Part shown: one piece after another, positions 38,786 to 48,385 of the stretch
How positions within the stretch are numbered: the stretch's first letter is position 1
Layout of the letters: every line of letters begins with the position of its first letter
Assembly: GCA_002368155.1 (NCBI GenBank)
Contig: AP018180.1
Span: forward strand, 6,690,561 to 6,754,560
Origin: Nostoc carneum NIES-2107
GTDB taxonomy: Bacteria > Cyanobacteriota > Cyanobacteriia > Cyanobacteriales > Nostocaceae
Direction: 5' to 3'
DNA length: 64,000 bases
Made by a program: the position numbers and the translations under genes
The notes under the pieces: model-generated
Databases searched by the model: none
What the model saw: the letters and a program-made list of their open reading frames with translations, nothing else
What the model was told of the DNA's origin: nothing

Positions 38786-41182
38786 ATGCTCCAGCACACC
38801 GTTTTGATTGTCGATGACTGCCCTGAAGACCGGGAAATCTATCGCCGCTATTTAGCAAGCGATCGCCAACACAGCTATACCATCCTTGAAGAAGAGTTGG
38901 GAGAGCCAGCACTAGCTTTGTGTCAAAAGATGCAACCAGATGCCATCTTACTTGACTTTGTCCTCCCTGACTTGGATGGATTGGAATTTTTAGCCGTTAT
39001 CCAGCAATCTCTTACCAATCCACCACCTGTAATTATGGTGACAGGGCATGGCAACGAAACCGTGGCAGTCCAGGCCATGAAAAATGGTGCCAAAGATTAT
39101 CTAATTAAAGGGAAGACAACATCAGACAGTTTGCAATTAGCAATGCGGTGTGTCATCGATAACACACGATTGCGCCAAGAATTACAGCAAAGTCAAGAGC
39201 AGTTCTGTACCTCTATCGAAAATATGCTCGATTGCTTCGGCATTTACTCCGCGATTCGCGATGCAGCCGGGAGAATCGAAGATTTTTGCGTAGAGTATGT
39301 CAATGAAGCAGCTTGTAAAGCTAATCAGATGACCAAAGCCGAGCAGATGGGTAAAAGGCTGTGTGAAATTTTACCAGGTCATCGGGATTCGGGTCTATTT
39401 GACGAATATTGCCAAGTAGTAGAAACTGGTAACCCACTACGGAAAGAATCACTAATTTATACCGATGTCTATGGACAGCAGGTGTTAACCAGAGCTTTTG
39501 ATATTCACGTCAGTAAGTGGAAAGATGGCTTTGTGGCTTCTTGGCGAGATGTTACAGAACGCAAACAAGCAGAAATTCATCGCCATCAACTGCTACGTGA
39601 AGAAAGAGCAGCACGCAAGAGAGCTGAGTTAGCCGAACAGCAGTATCGGAAACTTAGCAGCGAGTTACAAGAAAGTGAACAACGTTTCCGAGCAATTTTT
39701 AATTCCACTTTTCAGTTTATTGGCTTACTTACCCCCGATGGTATTTTATTAGAAGCCAATCAAACTGCCCTAGATTTTGCCGGCTTAACAGCAGCAGAAG
39801 TCATCAATCGCCCGTTTTGGGAAGCGCGATGGTGGCAGATTTCTGCACAAACACAAGCGCAATTGCGACAAGCAATTAACCGGGCGGCTGGTGGGGAGTT
39901 TGTGCGCTACGAAGTCGAGGTTTTGGGAGCAGGTAACCAAGTACTAACAATTGATTTCTCTTTACAACCGATTTGCAATGACTCAGGAGAAATCATACTA
40001 CTCATTCCCGAAGGAAGAGACATTAGCGATCGCAAGTACCTAGAACAAACCCTGCGTGAAAATGAAGCTCGTTTTCGACAGCTAGCCGATGCAATTCCCC
40101 AAATCGTCTGGACTACAACTGCTGATGGTCAAACAGAATACAACAATCAGCAATGGTTTGAATATACAGGACTAACTTTAGAACAAACACAACAGCTAGG
40201 CTGGCAAACAGCATTACATCCTGACGATTTACAACGTGCTTACGCCATTTGGACAAGTGCCTTACAAACAGGCTCATTTTATCAGGCAGAATACCGCTAT
40301 CAAAGAGCAGCAGATAATACCTATCGCTGGCATTTAGTGCGAGCAACTCCCTTAAAAAATGAGCAGGGAGAAGTAATTAAATGGTTTGGTAGCTGTACAG
40401 ATATTGAAGACCAAAAACAAATTGAGGCAGAACGAAATCGTTTGCTCATGCTAGAGCAAGCAGCAAGGGTAAAAGCCGAGGAAGCCAGCCGCGCCAAAGA
40501 TGAATTTATTACTGTTGTCTCCCATGATTTGCGCTCTCCTCTTAACAGTATTCTCGGCTGGACAAAACTTTTGCAAAAAGGCAATCTTGACGCAGTTACC
40601 ACTAGCCGCGCCTTAGATGCAATTGAAAGAGGCGTAACATCTCAAGTTAGATTAATTGAAGATTTGCTCGATATCTCTCGCGTTATCCGCGGTACATTAG
40701 AACTTCAGATTAGTACAGTTGATTTAATTAGCATTGTCGAGTCAGCCGTTACTACCGCCCATCCCTTAGCTATAGCTAAAGATATCAGCCTTAATTACGT
40801 GTTACCCAAATATATCGCCCAAATTACCGGCGATGCTCAAAGATTACAGCAAGTTTTGAGTAATTTACTTGCTAACGCTATTAAATTTACTCCCAATTCT
40901 GGGCAGGTAGAAATAAAACTAGAGCAAATCAAAACACAAATTCAAATCAGCGTCAGTGATACAGGATGTGGTATCAATGCTGAATTTTTACCTCATATAT
41001 TCGATCGCTATCGCCAAGAATCAGGTACTCATAAAAAAGCTGGTTTAGGATTAGGGCTGGCAATCTCTCGCCACATTATAGAACTACATGGAGGCACAAT
41101 CAGCGCTACTAGTCCTGGTGAAGGGCAGGGTGCGACTTTTACTATTCAGTTGCCTATTTTTCGGAGGTTTAAACAGGTTTAG
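38786..41182 (+). CDS. hybrid REC-PAS-PAS-PAS histidine kinase
   Basis: A 798-residue soluble kinase. An N-terminal receiver (about 5-125, phosphoacceptor D57 in ILLDFVLPDLDG) is followed by three PAS domains (about 140-258, 297-420 and 425-548). The third has 'ADAIPQIVWTTTADGQTEYNNQQWFEYTG' with a PAC motif. Then come HisKA (H580 in FITVVSHDLRSPLNSILGW) and a full ATPase domain ('LLANAIKFTPNSG', 'VSDTGCGI', 'GLGLGLAISRHIIELHGG'). It follows the Rcp gene by 23 bp, so it is the third gene of the phytochrome operon and may receive phosphate through its receiver. The PAS ligands are unknown. Confidence 0.92.
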   Translation: MLQHTVLIVDDCPEDREIYRRYLASDRQHSYTILEEELGEPALALCQKMQPDAILLDFVLPDLDGLEFLAVIQQSLTNPPPVIMVTGHGNETVAVQAMKNGAKDYLIKGKTTSDSLQLAMRCVIDNTRLRQELQQSQEQFCTSIENMLDCFGIYSAIRDAAGRIEDFCVEYVNEAACKANQMTKAEQMGKRLCEILPGHRDSGLFDEYCQVVETGNPLRKESLIYTDVYGQQVLTRAFDIHVSKWKDGFVASWRDVTERKQAEIHRHQLLREERAARKRAELAEQQYRKLSSELQESEQRFRAIFNSTFQFIGLLTPDGILLEANQTALDFAGLTAAEVINRPFWEARWWQISAQTQAQLRQAINRAAGGEFVRYEVEVLGAGNQVLTIDFSLQPICNDSGEIILLIPEGRDISDRKYLEQTLRENEARFRQLADAIPQIVWTTTADGQTEYNNQQWFEYTGLTLEQTQQLGWQTALHPDDLQRAYAIWTSALQTGSFYQAEYRYQRAADNTYRWHLVRATPLKNEQGEVIKWFGSCTDIEDQKQIEAERNRLLMLEQAARVKAEEASRAKDEFITVVSHDLRSPLNSILGWTKLLQKGNLDAVTTSRALDAIERGVTSQVRLIEDLLDISRVIRGTLELQISTVDLISIVESAVTTAHPLAIAKDISLNYVLPKYIAQITGDAQRLQQVLSNLLANAIKFTPNSGQVEIKLEQIKTQIQISVSDTGCGINAEFLPHIFDRYRQESGTHKKAGLGLGLAISRHIIELHGGTISATSPGEGQGATFTIQLPIFRRFKQV

Positions 41183-41227
41183 GGATTGGGGATTGGGTAC
41201 TGGGGACTGAGGACTGGGGACTGGGAA
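41181..41227. repeat. GGGGATT / GGGGACT tandem repeat
   Basis: It directly follows the hybrid kinase stop codon and belongs to the same family as the repeats at 1635, 23947 and 29686. The 100-bp MITE-like element begins 10 bp further on. Confidence 0.85.
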
Positions 41228-41236
41228 AGAATCTTT

Positions 41237-41336
41237 ATACTAATTCAAATAATGTTTGGTGGCAGATAGATCATTCGGAGGACAAGGCACTGCCTTGCCC
41301 CTACCCTTTTGTCACATTCTTTGTGTAAATTGGTAT
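41237..41336. mobile_element. 100-bp MITE-like element, copy 2 (inverted)
   Basis: In reverse complement it reads ATACCAATTTACACAAAG... and ends AATTAGTAT, matching copy 1 (30911-31010) in length, ends and the central GGCA(T/G)TGCCTTG motif. Terminal inverted repeats are ATACTAATT and AATTGGTAT. It lies between the phytochrome operon and the RNA ligase gene. Confidence 0.75.
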
Positions 41337-41428
41337 TATTTATTATGTATGTTTTTATACTTGAATGAGATGAATGGGCTAAATAATGTATTATACTTGT
41401 AATATTAAAAAATACATAATGTTGATCG

Positions 41429-42199
41429 ATGAGTTATGATTTCTCGCTGCACAGTTGTGATTTAAGCAGACTCAACTCCATGAGCAAATATCCGAGTATC
41501 CCTACTTATCATGGGTTAGGAGAAAAAGGAGCTTTACTAGAACAGACGGTGAAATTTGATGGTGAGGTAATCCTGACGGAAAAAGTTGATGGGACTAACT
41601 CGCGGATTATCATATTGCCCGATGGCAACTTTGTATTGGGTAGTAGAGAAGAATTACTGTATGCCAAAGGTGATTTAATTGGCAATCCAGCATTAGGTAT
41701 TGTTGATGCTCTGAAAAATAGTGCCTATTCCTTACCTCACTCATCCAGTGAGATTGTAGTGGCATATCTAGAATTGTATGGCGGGAAGATTACCTCTGCG
41801 AGTAAGCAATATACGTCACAACAAGCTGTTGGCTGGCGACTATTTGATGTTGCAGTTTTTCGGGATATCGAGGTGTTATTTGCCAAATCTCTACAGCAAT
41901 TAGCTGCTTGGCGAGAAAATGGGGGTCAATCTTTTCTGAGTGAGGCGGAACTGAAGCAAGCTGCAAAAGATTATGGCTTTGAACTAACGCCGCGAATTGG
42001 CACAGTGACAAATCTACCAGTGGATATTCAAGAAACATACGAGTTTCTCAAGGCAACGATACCACAAACCCAAGTCTCGCTAGATGAAGGGGCTGGTGGT
42101 CGTGCGGAGGGGATTGTAGCTAGAAATAATTCCCGAAAGGCGATCGCCAAGTTAAGATTTGAAGATTATGAGCGTCATGCCAAACGTCGCGCTAAGTAA
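41429..42199 (+). CDS. RNA ligase family protein (Rnl2-like)
   Basis: The product (256 residues; 239 if the ATG at 41480 is used) shows nucleotidyltransferase motifs of the T4 Rnl2/REL-like ligases. Motif I is 'LTEKVDGTNSRI', with lysine K52 as the expected AMP acceptor. 'LGSREELLY' lies near motif Ia, 'VVAYLELYGGKI' is motif III, 'RAEGIVARN' is motif IV, and 'AIAKLRFEDYERHAKRR' is motif V. It would seal nicks or ends in RNA through an adenylated intermediate. No RtcB, nuclease or toxin gene adjoins. Neither start has a clear ribosome site. Confidence 0.8.
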   Translation: MSYDFSLHSCDLSRLNSMSKYPSIPTYHGLGEKGALLEQTVKFDGEVILTEKVDGTNSRIIILPDGNFVLGSREELLYAKGDLIGNPALGIVDALKNSAYSLPHSSSEIVVAYLELYGGKITSASKQYTSQQAVGWRLFDVAVFRDIEVLFAKSLQQLAAWRENGGQSFLSEAELKQAAKDYGFELTPRIGTVTNLPVDIQETYEFLKATIPQTQVSLDEGAGGRAEGIVARNNSRKAIAKLRFEDYERHAKRRAK

Positions 42200-42383
42200 G
42201 GGACTTCAACTATACGCCTGTAAGCTTTTGTAAACAAGGCAAAAATTACTATCAATCTGATTGGGCTATTGATTATACGCTGCACTCACAATAACCTATT
42301 ATGAGTAATTTGCCGGGCATCATATCAAGTACTCTTTCTTCGATACCATGTCCCTCAATAAGTAATTGTCTTTGAGTGCACTT

Positions 42384-43562
42384 ATGTCCCAACCTGTTTC
42401 TCCTCCTACAACCAAGCCTAGCAATCCTTTCTTCTCTTCTGGCCCCTGTTCTAAGCGTCCCGGTTGGTCTGTTTCGCAACTAGAAAACGCCTGTGTTGGT
42501 CGTTCCCACCGTTCCAAAGATGGTAAAGCGAAATTAGCCGCAGTCATTGAACGTTCTAAGCAAATCCTCGGTGTTCCGGCTGATTACCGCTTGGGTATCG
42601 TTCCCGCTTCTGATACAGGTGCAGTGGAAATGGCTATGTGGTCACTTTTAGGACACAAACCCCTCGATATCCTGGCGTGGGAAAGCTTTGGTCAGGAATG
42701 GGTAAAAGATGTCACCGATGAATTAAAGTTACCTGATACCCGCCTGATTAAAGCACCTTATGGTAGTTTGCCAGATTTAAGCTCTGTTGATTTTAGCCAT
42801 GATGTTGTGTTTTTGTGGAATGGCACAACCTCTGGTGTGAGAGTGCCAAATGGTGATTGGATTCCAGATAATCGCGAAGGTTTGACTATTTGCGATGCAA
42901 CATCCGCAGTATTTGCGATGGACATACCCTGGAATAAGTTGGATGTAGTGACTTATTCTTGGCAAAAAGTATTAGGTGGCGAAGCACAACATGGTGTGAT
43001 TGTACTTTCACCCCGCGCTGTAGAACGCTTAGAAACTTATAAACCAGCTTGGCCTTTACCTAAACTCTTCCGTATGTCCCAAAAAGGGAAGCTGATTGAA
43101 GGTATTTTCCAAGGAGATACCATCAACACCCCATCAATGTTGTGTGTAGAAGATGCTCTAGATGGTTTAATTTGGGCAGAAAGTATTGGCGGACTACCTG
43201 GTTTAATTAAGCGTAGTGAAGCTAACTTAAATGCGATCACAAAATGGGTAGAGAAAAGCGATTGGGCTGGCTTTTTGGCAGAGAACTCAGAAATTCGCTC
43301 TTGTACTTCCATTTGCTTGAAAATAACTGATTCTTGGTTCACTAGCCAAACTCCAGAAGCACAAGCAAAATGTGCTACTCAATTAGCCAAACTCCTAGAA
43401 AAGGAGAAAGTAGCGTATGATATCGGCGCTTACCGTGCAGCACCTCCAGGATTGCGAATTTGGGGAGGCGCAACAGTAGAAACCGCAGATATTGAAGCAC
43501 TGCTTCCTTGGTTAGATTGGGCTTACAGTTCGGTTAAAGCTGAGTTGGCGGCTGTGGTTTAA
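42384..43562 (+). CDS. serC: phosphoserine aminotransferase
   Basis: The 392-residue PLP enzyme is a SerC of the alternative (alphaproteobacterial/archaeal) type. '[16 protein letters not shown]' opens it, '[16 protein letters not shown]' forms the phosphate-binding loop, and K195 in '[16 protein letters not shown]' is the Schiff-base lysine. It converts 3-phosphohydroxypyruvate and glutamate to phosphoserine in serine synthesis, upstream of the cysK reaction in this window. ATG 42384 is preferred over a TTG six codons upstream. It is monocistronic. Confidence 0.9.
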   Translation: MSQPVSPPTTKPSNPFFSSGPCSKRPGWSVSQLENACVGRSHRSKDGKAKLAAVIERSKQILGVPADYRLGIVPASDTGAVEMAMWSLLGHKPLDILAWESFGQEWVKDVTDELKLPDTRLIKAPYGSLPDLSSVDFSHDVVFLWNGTTSGVRVPNGDWIPDNREGLTICDATSAVFAMDIPWNKLDVVTYSWQKVLGGEAQHGVIVLSPRAVERLETYKPAWPLPKLFRMSQKGKLIEGIFQGDTINTPSMLCVEDALDGLIWAESIGGLPGLIKRSEANLNAITKWVEKSDWAGFLAENSEIRSCTSICLKITDSWFTSQTPEAQAKCATQLAKLLEKEKVAYDIGAYRAAPPGLRIWGGATVETADIEALLPWLDWAYSSVKAELAAVV

Positions 43563-43697
43563 AGATTGGGGAATGAGTAATGGGGAATGGGTAATGGGAA
43601 ATGGAATGAGAGTTATTTCTTCTTTGTCCCCTTTTCCCCTTTCCCCCTTTCACCTTTGTCCCTTTCCCCTTGTCCCTCTTGTCCCTCTTGTCCCTAC
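43563..43697. repeat. GGGGAAT/GGGTAAT, CCCCTTT and TCCCTCTTG repeats
   Basis: Between the convergent serC and TPR genes there are AATGGGTAATGGG units, a CCCCTTTCCCC tract and three TCCCTCTTG units. All are low-complexity repeats, and no gene is present. Confidence 0.85.
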
Positions 43698-44611
43698 ACA
43701 AATTCCGAGGCGGCGGGTATTTGCTTTTGCATTGTCTGGAGTATTTTGACAGCCTTTTGGTAGGCTAGTTTTTTGCCTGTGTAACCAAAGAACTCGGATG
43801 CTTTTTGTAAATCAGCGATCGCTCCTTGATAGTACCCTAGTTGATAGCGGGCTACTCCACGGTTAACGTAAGCCATACCATTACTAGGATTAAGGCGGAT
43901 GACTTTGGAGAAATCACGCAATGCACCAAAGTTATCTCCTTTTTTACCGCAAGCACAACCCCGGTTAAAGTAGGCTCTGTAATCGGTAGCATCAAGTTGA
44001 ATTGCTTTACTAAAATCGGTCATAGCGCCTTCATAATCAAGCAACTGTAACCGTGCTAAACCTCTGTCATTGTATATATCTGCAAGCAGTAAATTTGCTG
44101 AGGGAGGAATTTGGCTGAGGGCTAAATTATAATCAACTATCGCCTCTAAATTATTGTCTGTGGCTGCATAGGCGAGAGCAATATTATAGTAAGCTCGAAA
44201 ATCAGCAGGTTTAAGTGCGATCGCTCGTTGATAATCGGCAATCGCAGAGAAATAATCTTGTTGTCTGTAGTTTGCCAAGCCGCGATTGATATAAGCCTCA
44301 GCATTGTCTGGTGAAAGATTTATTGCTTGGGTACAATCTGCGATCGCTTGCTGGTATTCTTGGATCTGTAGATAAGCAAGACAGCGATCGCTATAAGCTT
44401 CCCCGAAATTACTTTGCAGTTGAATTGCTTGATTGAAATCCGCGATCGCTTCTTCGTAATGACTGTGGCTAATTTTATCTACACCCATCTGCAAAAATTC
44501 CCGCGCTGTAGTTGGAGTATGATTTAGAGCTGAAGCATTAGCCGGATGAGTCGAAAAAGTAAAAGCCAAAACTGCGATCGTACTGAAAAGTAATCGCCAA
44601 AAATAAATCAT
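43694..44611 (-). CDS. exported TPR-repeat protein
   Basis: The 305-residue product has a signal peptide (hydrophobic 'LLFSTIAVLAFTF', cleavage near ANASA). About seven tetratricopeptide repeats follow, for example 'EEAIADFNQAIQLQSNFGEAYSDRCLAYLQ' and 'QQAIADCTQAINLSPDNAEAYINRGLANYR'. TPRs make protein-protein contacts; the partner is unknown, and location would be periplasm or thylakoid lumen. ATG 44611 is preferred over a TTG two codons upstream. The extreme C-terminus ends next to repeat DNA. Confidence 0.85.
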   Translation of the reverse strand: MIYFWRLLFSTIAVLAFTFSTHPANASALNHTPTTAREFLQMGVDKISHSHYEEAIADFNQAIQLQSNFGEAYSDRCLAYLQIQEYQQAIADCTQAINLSPDNAEAYINRGLANYRQQDYFSAIADYQRAIALKPADFRAYYNIALAYAATDNNLEAIVDYNLALSQIPPSANLLLADIYNDRGLARLQLLDYEGAMTDFSKAIQLDATDYRAYFNRGCACGKKGDNFGALRDFSKVIRLNPSNGMAYVNRGVARYQLGYYQGAIADLQKASEFFGYTGKKLAYQKAVKILQTMQKQIPAASEFV

Positions 44612-44638
44612 AAGCAATACATTTGAGTAAATAATTAC

Positions 44639-44680
44639 TAATTCGTAATTCGTAATTCGTAATTCGTAATTCGTAATTCG
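44639..44680. repeat. heptanucleotide array, six copies of TAATTCG
   Basis: Six perfect TAATTCG units run head to tail 27 bp upstream of the TPR gene start. It is a classic short tandemly repeated repetitive sequence of heterocystous cyanobacteria, probably length-variable. Confidence 0.95.
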
Positions 44681-44710
44681 TAATTAATCGATTGACGTTT
44701 AAATCTTGTA

Positions 44711-44732
44711 GAGACGCGATTCATCGCGTCTC
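44711..44732. repeat. palindrome GAGACGCGAT-TC-ATCGCGTCTC
   Basis: Perfect 10-bp arms. Related copies are at 46379, 49839 (inside priA) and 59174. Confidence 0.9.
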
Positions 44733-45246
44733 CACAACCCCAAAATCATGACGAAAAATTCTTAACCAAACCGTATTACCCTTGTTGTAGGGTGCGTTAC
44801 GGCTTACACCTAACACTCCCCAACCTTTGGCAAAGCTGCGTCATGCTTATTTTAACAATCAAATATAAGTCCCTATATTAATTACGAATTACAGCATTTC
44901 CAGGTCAATGAAGTACAAGGGTCTTGCACATTTTTTTGCCCTCCTGAAATAATCTGTACCTCAATCTTTTGTTCGCTGCTGTATAAATTACTAATTATTT
45001 GAATAATTTTAGGATTGCTACAATTAAGCGGGACAAAAAGCCCCGCTAATGAACGAATTTAGTCAACTAAAAGATGCAAGATGAAGTGAAAATTATTACA
45101 AGCTGAATAGAATAGTAGGCGAAAAAATCAAGTTTCTCCGTGATGATTATTCTATTCCCTCATAGGTGAAATAATTCCATACGTCAGACTTCACACTTAC
45201 AAATTTAGCTGTCAGTCTACCTCTAGAGTTGAGTTAATACTTAACT

Positions 45247-45582
45247 TTATTTCCAGCTTTTATCTGCACTTTCAAGTACGTAAGCAGCTACATCTTCAAT
45301 TTGGTTAGGCTTTAAACGTCCTTTGAAAGCAGGCATAGCATTTTTACCATTTGTCACTTGCGCGATAATGGCATCAGCGGAGTACATACCGTATTTTTCT
45401 AGAGTCTCTTTCTGCAAGTTTTTATTGGCTTGAACCAAATTTTTTCCACCTGCATGACAAGAAGCACAATTAGCACTAAATACCTTGGCTCCACTAGCAC
45501 TATCTGCTGCTAAAGCTGGGTTACTGAAGGCAAAAGTGAAGATTGCTATGCCTAACAGTACTATTGAAAAAAACTTCTTCAT
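45247..45582 (-). CDS. petJ: cytochrome c6 (c553), thylakoid-lumen electron carrier
   Basis: The 111-residue precursor has a signal peptide ending ALA (mature from A26). The haem motif CASCH (C39, C42, H43) is near the start, and the axial methionine M83 lies in '[10 protein letters not shown]'. The C-terminal '[16 protein letters not shown]' is typical of cyanobacterial c6. It carries electrons from cytochrome b6f to photosystem I or cytochrome oxidase, as an alternative to plastocyanin, often under copper control. GAGGAA precedes the ATG. It is monocistronic; no plastocyanin gene is in the window. Confidence 0.95.
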   Translation of the reverse strand: MKKFFSIVLLGIAIFTFAFSNPALAADSASGAKVFSANCASCHAGGKNLVQANKNLQKETLEKYGMYSADAIIAQVTNGKNAMPAFKGRLKPNQIEDVAAYVLESADKSWK

Positions 45583-45792
45583 TTCGTGTTTCCTCTACAA
45601 CCAAAGCGTATTCGGCGCTATTTCCTTCATATTTTCAGATGAGCAAAGATCTTACGTCAATAGACAGGCTGTCATACTTCGCTGTAATCCTTTACCAGCT
45701 TAGGTTTCCAGTTTTTTTTGTTAATTAACTGCTGATACAAATTATTGTCAAAATAGTGAAGAATTGTTAATTTTTTCTCCATTATTTTACCT

Positions 45793-46296
45793 TTATGAGA
45801 TATTGTATCTTGCCGCTAACTGTGCCATTGATTCTTCAGTAACGCGACAAATTCGCCAATCTTCTAAAATATCAGCCCCCATACTGCGATAAAATTTTTG
45901 TGCAGGTTCATTCCAATCTAAAACGCTCCATTCTAACCTGCCACAATTTTGTTCAACAGCTATTTGGGCTAATTTAGATAACAGAGCTTTACCTATTCCT
46001 TGACGGCGATATTCAGGGACAACAAACAAGTCTTCTAAATAGATACCTGGTTTAGTCAAGAATGTTGAATAATTGTAAAAAAATAGGGCAAAACCTACAG
46101 CTTGCCCTGCATATTCTGCTAAAATAGCCTCCACAAATTTGGGAGAGCCAAATAAATGCTCTTGCAATGCGATCGCATTACCAGTGACAGCATGAGAAAG
46201 TTTCTCATACTCAGCCAGCTGCTGAATTAAGCCAAATAAAGTATCGCAATCAGCAGGTTCGGCAAAACGCACAGTTAAATTGTTACCCAAGGTCAT
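45793..46296 (-). CDS. GNAT N-acetyltransferase, diamine/SSAT-like
   Basis: The 167-residue product has the GNAT fold. The acetyl-CoA loop is 'VPEYRRQGIGKALLSKLAQ', preceded by 'GIYLEDLFV', and the later 'WSVLDWNEPAQKFYRSMGA' matches the spermidine/spermine acetyltransferase-like group particularly well. The substrate is probably a small amine (diamine, polyamine or thialysine), but this is inference. ATG 46296 is chosen; the extra upstream codons come from TAGTCTATAG repeat-like DNA. It is followed (downstream in the window) by petJ on the same strand but is separated by about 210 bp. Confidence 0.82.
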   Translation of the reverse strand: MTLGNNLTVRFAEPADCDTLFGLIQQLAEYEKLSHAVTGNAIALQEHLFGSPKFVEAILAEYAGQAVGFALFFYNYSTFLTKPGIYLEDLFVVPEYRRQGIGKALLSKLAQIAVEQNCGRLEWSVLDWNEPAQKFYRSMGADILEDWRICRVTEESMAQLAARYNIS

Positions 46297-46378
46297 TAGC
46301 CCATAGTCTATAGAGATAGTCCATAGTCTATAGCTAATGGGGGAATGGGGAATGGGAAAAGACAAGGCTACACAATGA

Positions 46379-46402
46379 CAGACGCGATGAATCGCGTCTC
46401 TA
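46379..46402. repeat. palindrome AGACGCGAT-GA-ATCGCGTCT
   Basis: A copy of the GAGACGCGAT family between the GNAT gene start and the sigma factor 3' end. It could form a hairpin at the end of the sigma factor mRNA. Confidence 0.85.
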
Positions 46403-46421
46403 CAAGCTTTTTCCTTGACCC

Positions 46422-47555
46422 TTAAATTAACCAGCCTTTTAAGCGCTTGGCTATATGTGGACGGCGTAATTTTCGCATCGCTTTACTTTGAATTTGGCGC
46501 ACTCGTTCGCGGGAGAGGTTGAACATATTGCCAACTTCTTCTAAAGTGCAGGGTTCGCTGGTTGTTAACCCGTAACGCAGAGAAATTACGTCCTTTTCTC
46601 TGGGGGTTAAAACATCACCCAAAACTTCCCAAATCTCCTGACGCATCATGTTTTCGTTCATTTTTGCTTCGGGAGATTGATTATCTTCATCCTCTAGCAA
46701 GTCCATCAATTCCGTGTCTTCTTCTTTACCTACACGGTGGTTGAGGGAAAGTGCTTGTCGCCGCAGTTGTTGTAATTGGCGTAGTTGCTGCACATTCATT
46801 TCCAAAGCTTCTGCCATTTCTGCTTCGGAAGGATTGCGGGAAAATTTCTGTTTGAGTTCGCGTTGTGCTTTTTTGAGTTTATTAAGTTTTTCAACTATAT
46901 GGATTGGTAAGCGGATTGTGCGCGCATCATTAGCGATCGCTCTAGTAATCGCTTGTCTAATCCACCAGTAGGCGTATGTGGAAAATTTATATCCTTTATC
47001 TGGATCAAATTTTTCTGTAGCGCGGTTTAAACCCATTGCGCCTTCTTGGATTAAATCTAGAAAAGGCACTCCGCGATTAAGATATCGTTTAGCAATGGAG
47101 ACGACTAACCGCAGGTTTGAGCGAATCATTTTCCGTTTCGCTACTCTACCTTGATATAAGCGACTTTCTAGCTGCTTTTCTGTCATATCGAACTCGGCAG
47201 CTATTTGTGCTTTGGTCGGTTGTTGTCCTAAGCTGGAGTATAATTCCTCTTGTTTTTCGCGAAATTCTTCTAAAAATCTGACCCTATTTGCTAACTCTAC
47301 CTCTTCTTCGGCTTTTAGCAAGGGATAGCGCGCCATTTCCTTAAAAAATGCGCCCACAGCATCATCATGCTCGGTTTTATTGTATCCCGAAGGGCGGGCT
47401 GCCGCCATCTCATCGCCATCGCGTTCCTCTGATTCCAGTGGTTCTGGAATTGGGGAATCTTCTTCTGCCACTGCTTCTAAAATTTCAAATGATTGTTCTT
47501 CATTTTCAGCAGCATTCTCCAGTAGTTCCATTGTTCCCAATTGAGCAATATTCAT
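46422..47555 (-). CDS. sigma-70 family RNA polymerase sigma factor (group 2)
   Basis: The 377-residue factor contains region 1.2 ('FFKEMARYPLLKAEEEVELANRV', about 70-92). Region 2 is nearly identical to primary sigma factors ('MIRSNLRLVVSIAKRYLNRGVPFLDLIQEGAMGLNRATEKFDPDKGYKFSTYAYWWIRQAITRAI'-type core, about 138-208). Region 3 and region 4 ('PREKDVISLRYGL...EEVGNMFNLSRERVRQIQSKAMRKLR') are also present. A short acidic N-terminus replaces the basic linker of SigA. It is therefore a non-essential group 2 factor for stress, carbon/nitrogen or developmental control; which Sig letter cannot be decided by eye. AAAGGAAAG precedes the ATG. Confidence 0.9.
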   Translation of the reverse strand: MNIAQLGTMELLENAAENEEQSFEILEAVAEEDSPIPEPLESEERDGDEMAAARPSGYNKTEHDDAVGAFFKEMARYPLLKAEEEVELANRVRFLEEFREKQEELYSSLGQQPTKAQIAAEFDMTEKQLESRLYQGRVAKRKMIRSNLRLVVSIAKRYLNRGVPFLDLIQEGAMGLNRATEKFDPDKGYKFSTYAYWWIRQAITRAIANDARTIRLPIHIVEKLNKLKKAQRELKQKFSRNPSEAEMAEALEMNVQQLRQLQQLRRQALSLNHRVGKEEDTELMDLLEDEDNQSPEAKMNENMMRQEIWEVLGDVLTPREKDVISLRYGLTTSEPCTLEEVGNMFNLSRERVRQIQSKAMRKLRRPHIAKRLKGWLI

Positions 47556-48385
47556 AACTTTCCTTTAGGGATTGTTGCTTTGTTTGGTACATATTTCAGT
47601 GACAGCTGCTTGCTTGAGGCTTGGTAGTTTCCCTAAGGGACAAATGCACACGTCCGGTAGCAAAACGCAAGTTTATGCTAATTTCTCATTAGAAGTTAGA
47701 ATCATTGTCTAGCTGTCATTCTTAAGTTCCTGCTAGATAGATATCATCACAAATACTGGCCTATGCACCCACCAACTTTCTCCTCAGCTCCCCCAACCAT
47801 ATATTCCTCATTCTTTTCTCGATCACCAAATATGTCAAATGCCCTCAAACTTTCTCAACCTGAACTCAGATAAATTTTGCAGCTTGGCATTCCCAAATCT
47901 TAAATTTTTATGTAATTTTACAGTTATTTTTATAAGGTTGGGAGTCATTGCCAAAATGTAAATTTTACGGCTGAGTTTTAACTTGTTGACAAATTTTGTG
48001 GGCGATACAAAATTAGCAAATTTTAATGCGGAAATTTTGTGTTTGATTTGTATAAAAGCATCTCATATATATAAACGAGCTAATATCTATCAATAGGGTG
48101 AAAATTCGATACCCTCTTTAGTAGATATAACTACTGTTTAGAAAATCGCAGATGAAACGCTTCTTTTAGGTGTGGGGAGTAGCGAATATTTATAGCATCT
48201 ATAGTTGAGGTGAAATAGGCAAGTGAATTACATAAGAGGAAACTTACCAAGTCTTATGCAGGATAAAAGTATTGCGATTTACAGTTTATGCCTACAAAAT
48301 CAAAAAGTTAAATTCTTTGGTAGAAGTTAACTTTTGCCAAACTAGATTAAAGGCATAGAAAAATCTATCTATTAACACACAACAT
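47556..48385. other. intergenic region, 830 bp, between divergent sigma factor and priA genes
   Basis: This is the longest gene-free stretch in the window. It is AT-rich, with an AGGGT/ACCCT hairpin at about 48096-48116 and no recognised repeat, RNA or ORF. It presumably holds a complex sigma factor promoter region and the priA leader. Confidence 0.5.

Larger units (their letters stand above)
44612..45246. other. intergenic region, 635 bp, TPR protein / petJ
   Basis: It is repeat-rich, with a TAATTCG array (44639-44680), a GAGACGCGAT palindrome (44711-44732) and a degenerate REP-like copy (44788-44820). There is a small AGCGGG/CCCGCT hairpin near 45025-45048. Long-spaced 10-bp inverted repeats GAATAGAATA and TATTCTATTC lie at 45105-45114 and 45148-45157. 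No gene is seen. Confidence 0.6.

Noticed and set aside
44639-44680. CRISPR-like array
   Set aside because: Units are 7 bp, contiguous and without spacers, so this is a short tandem repeat. No cas gene is present.
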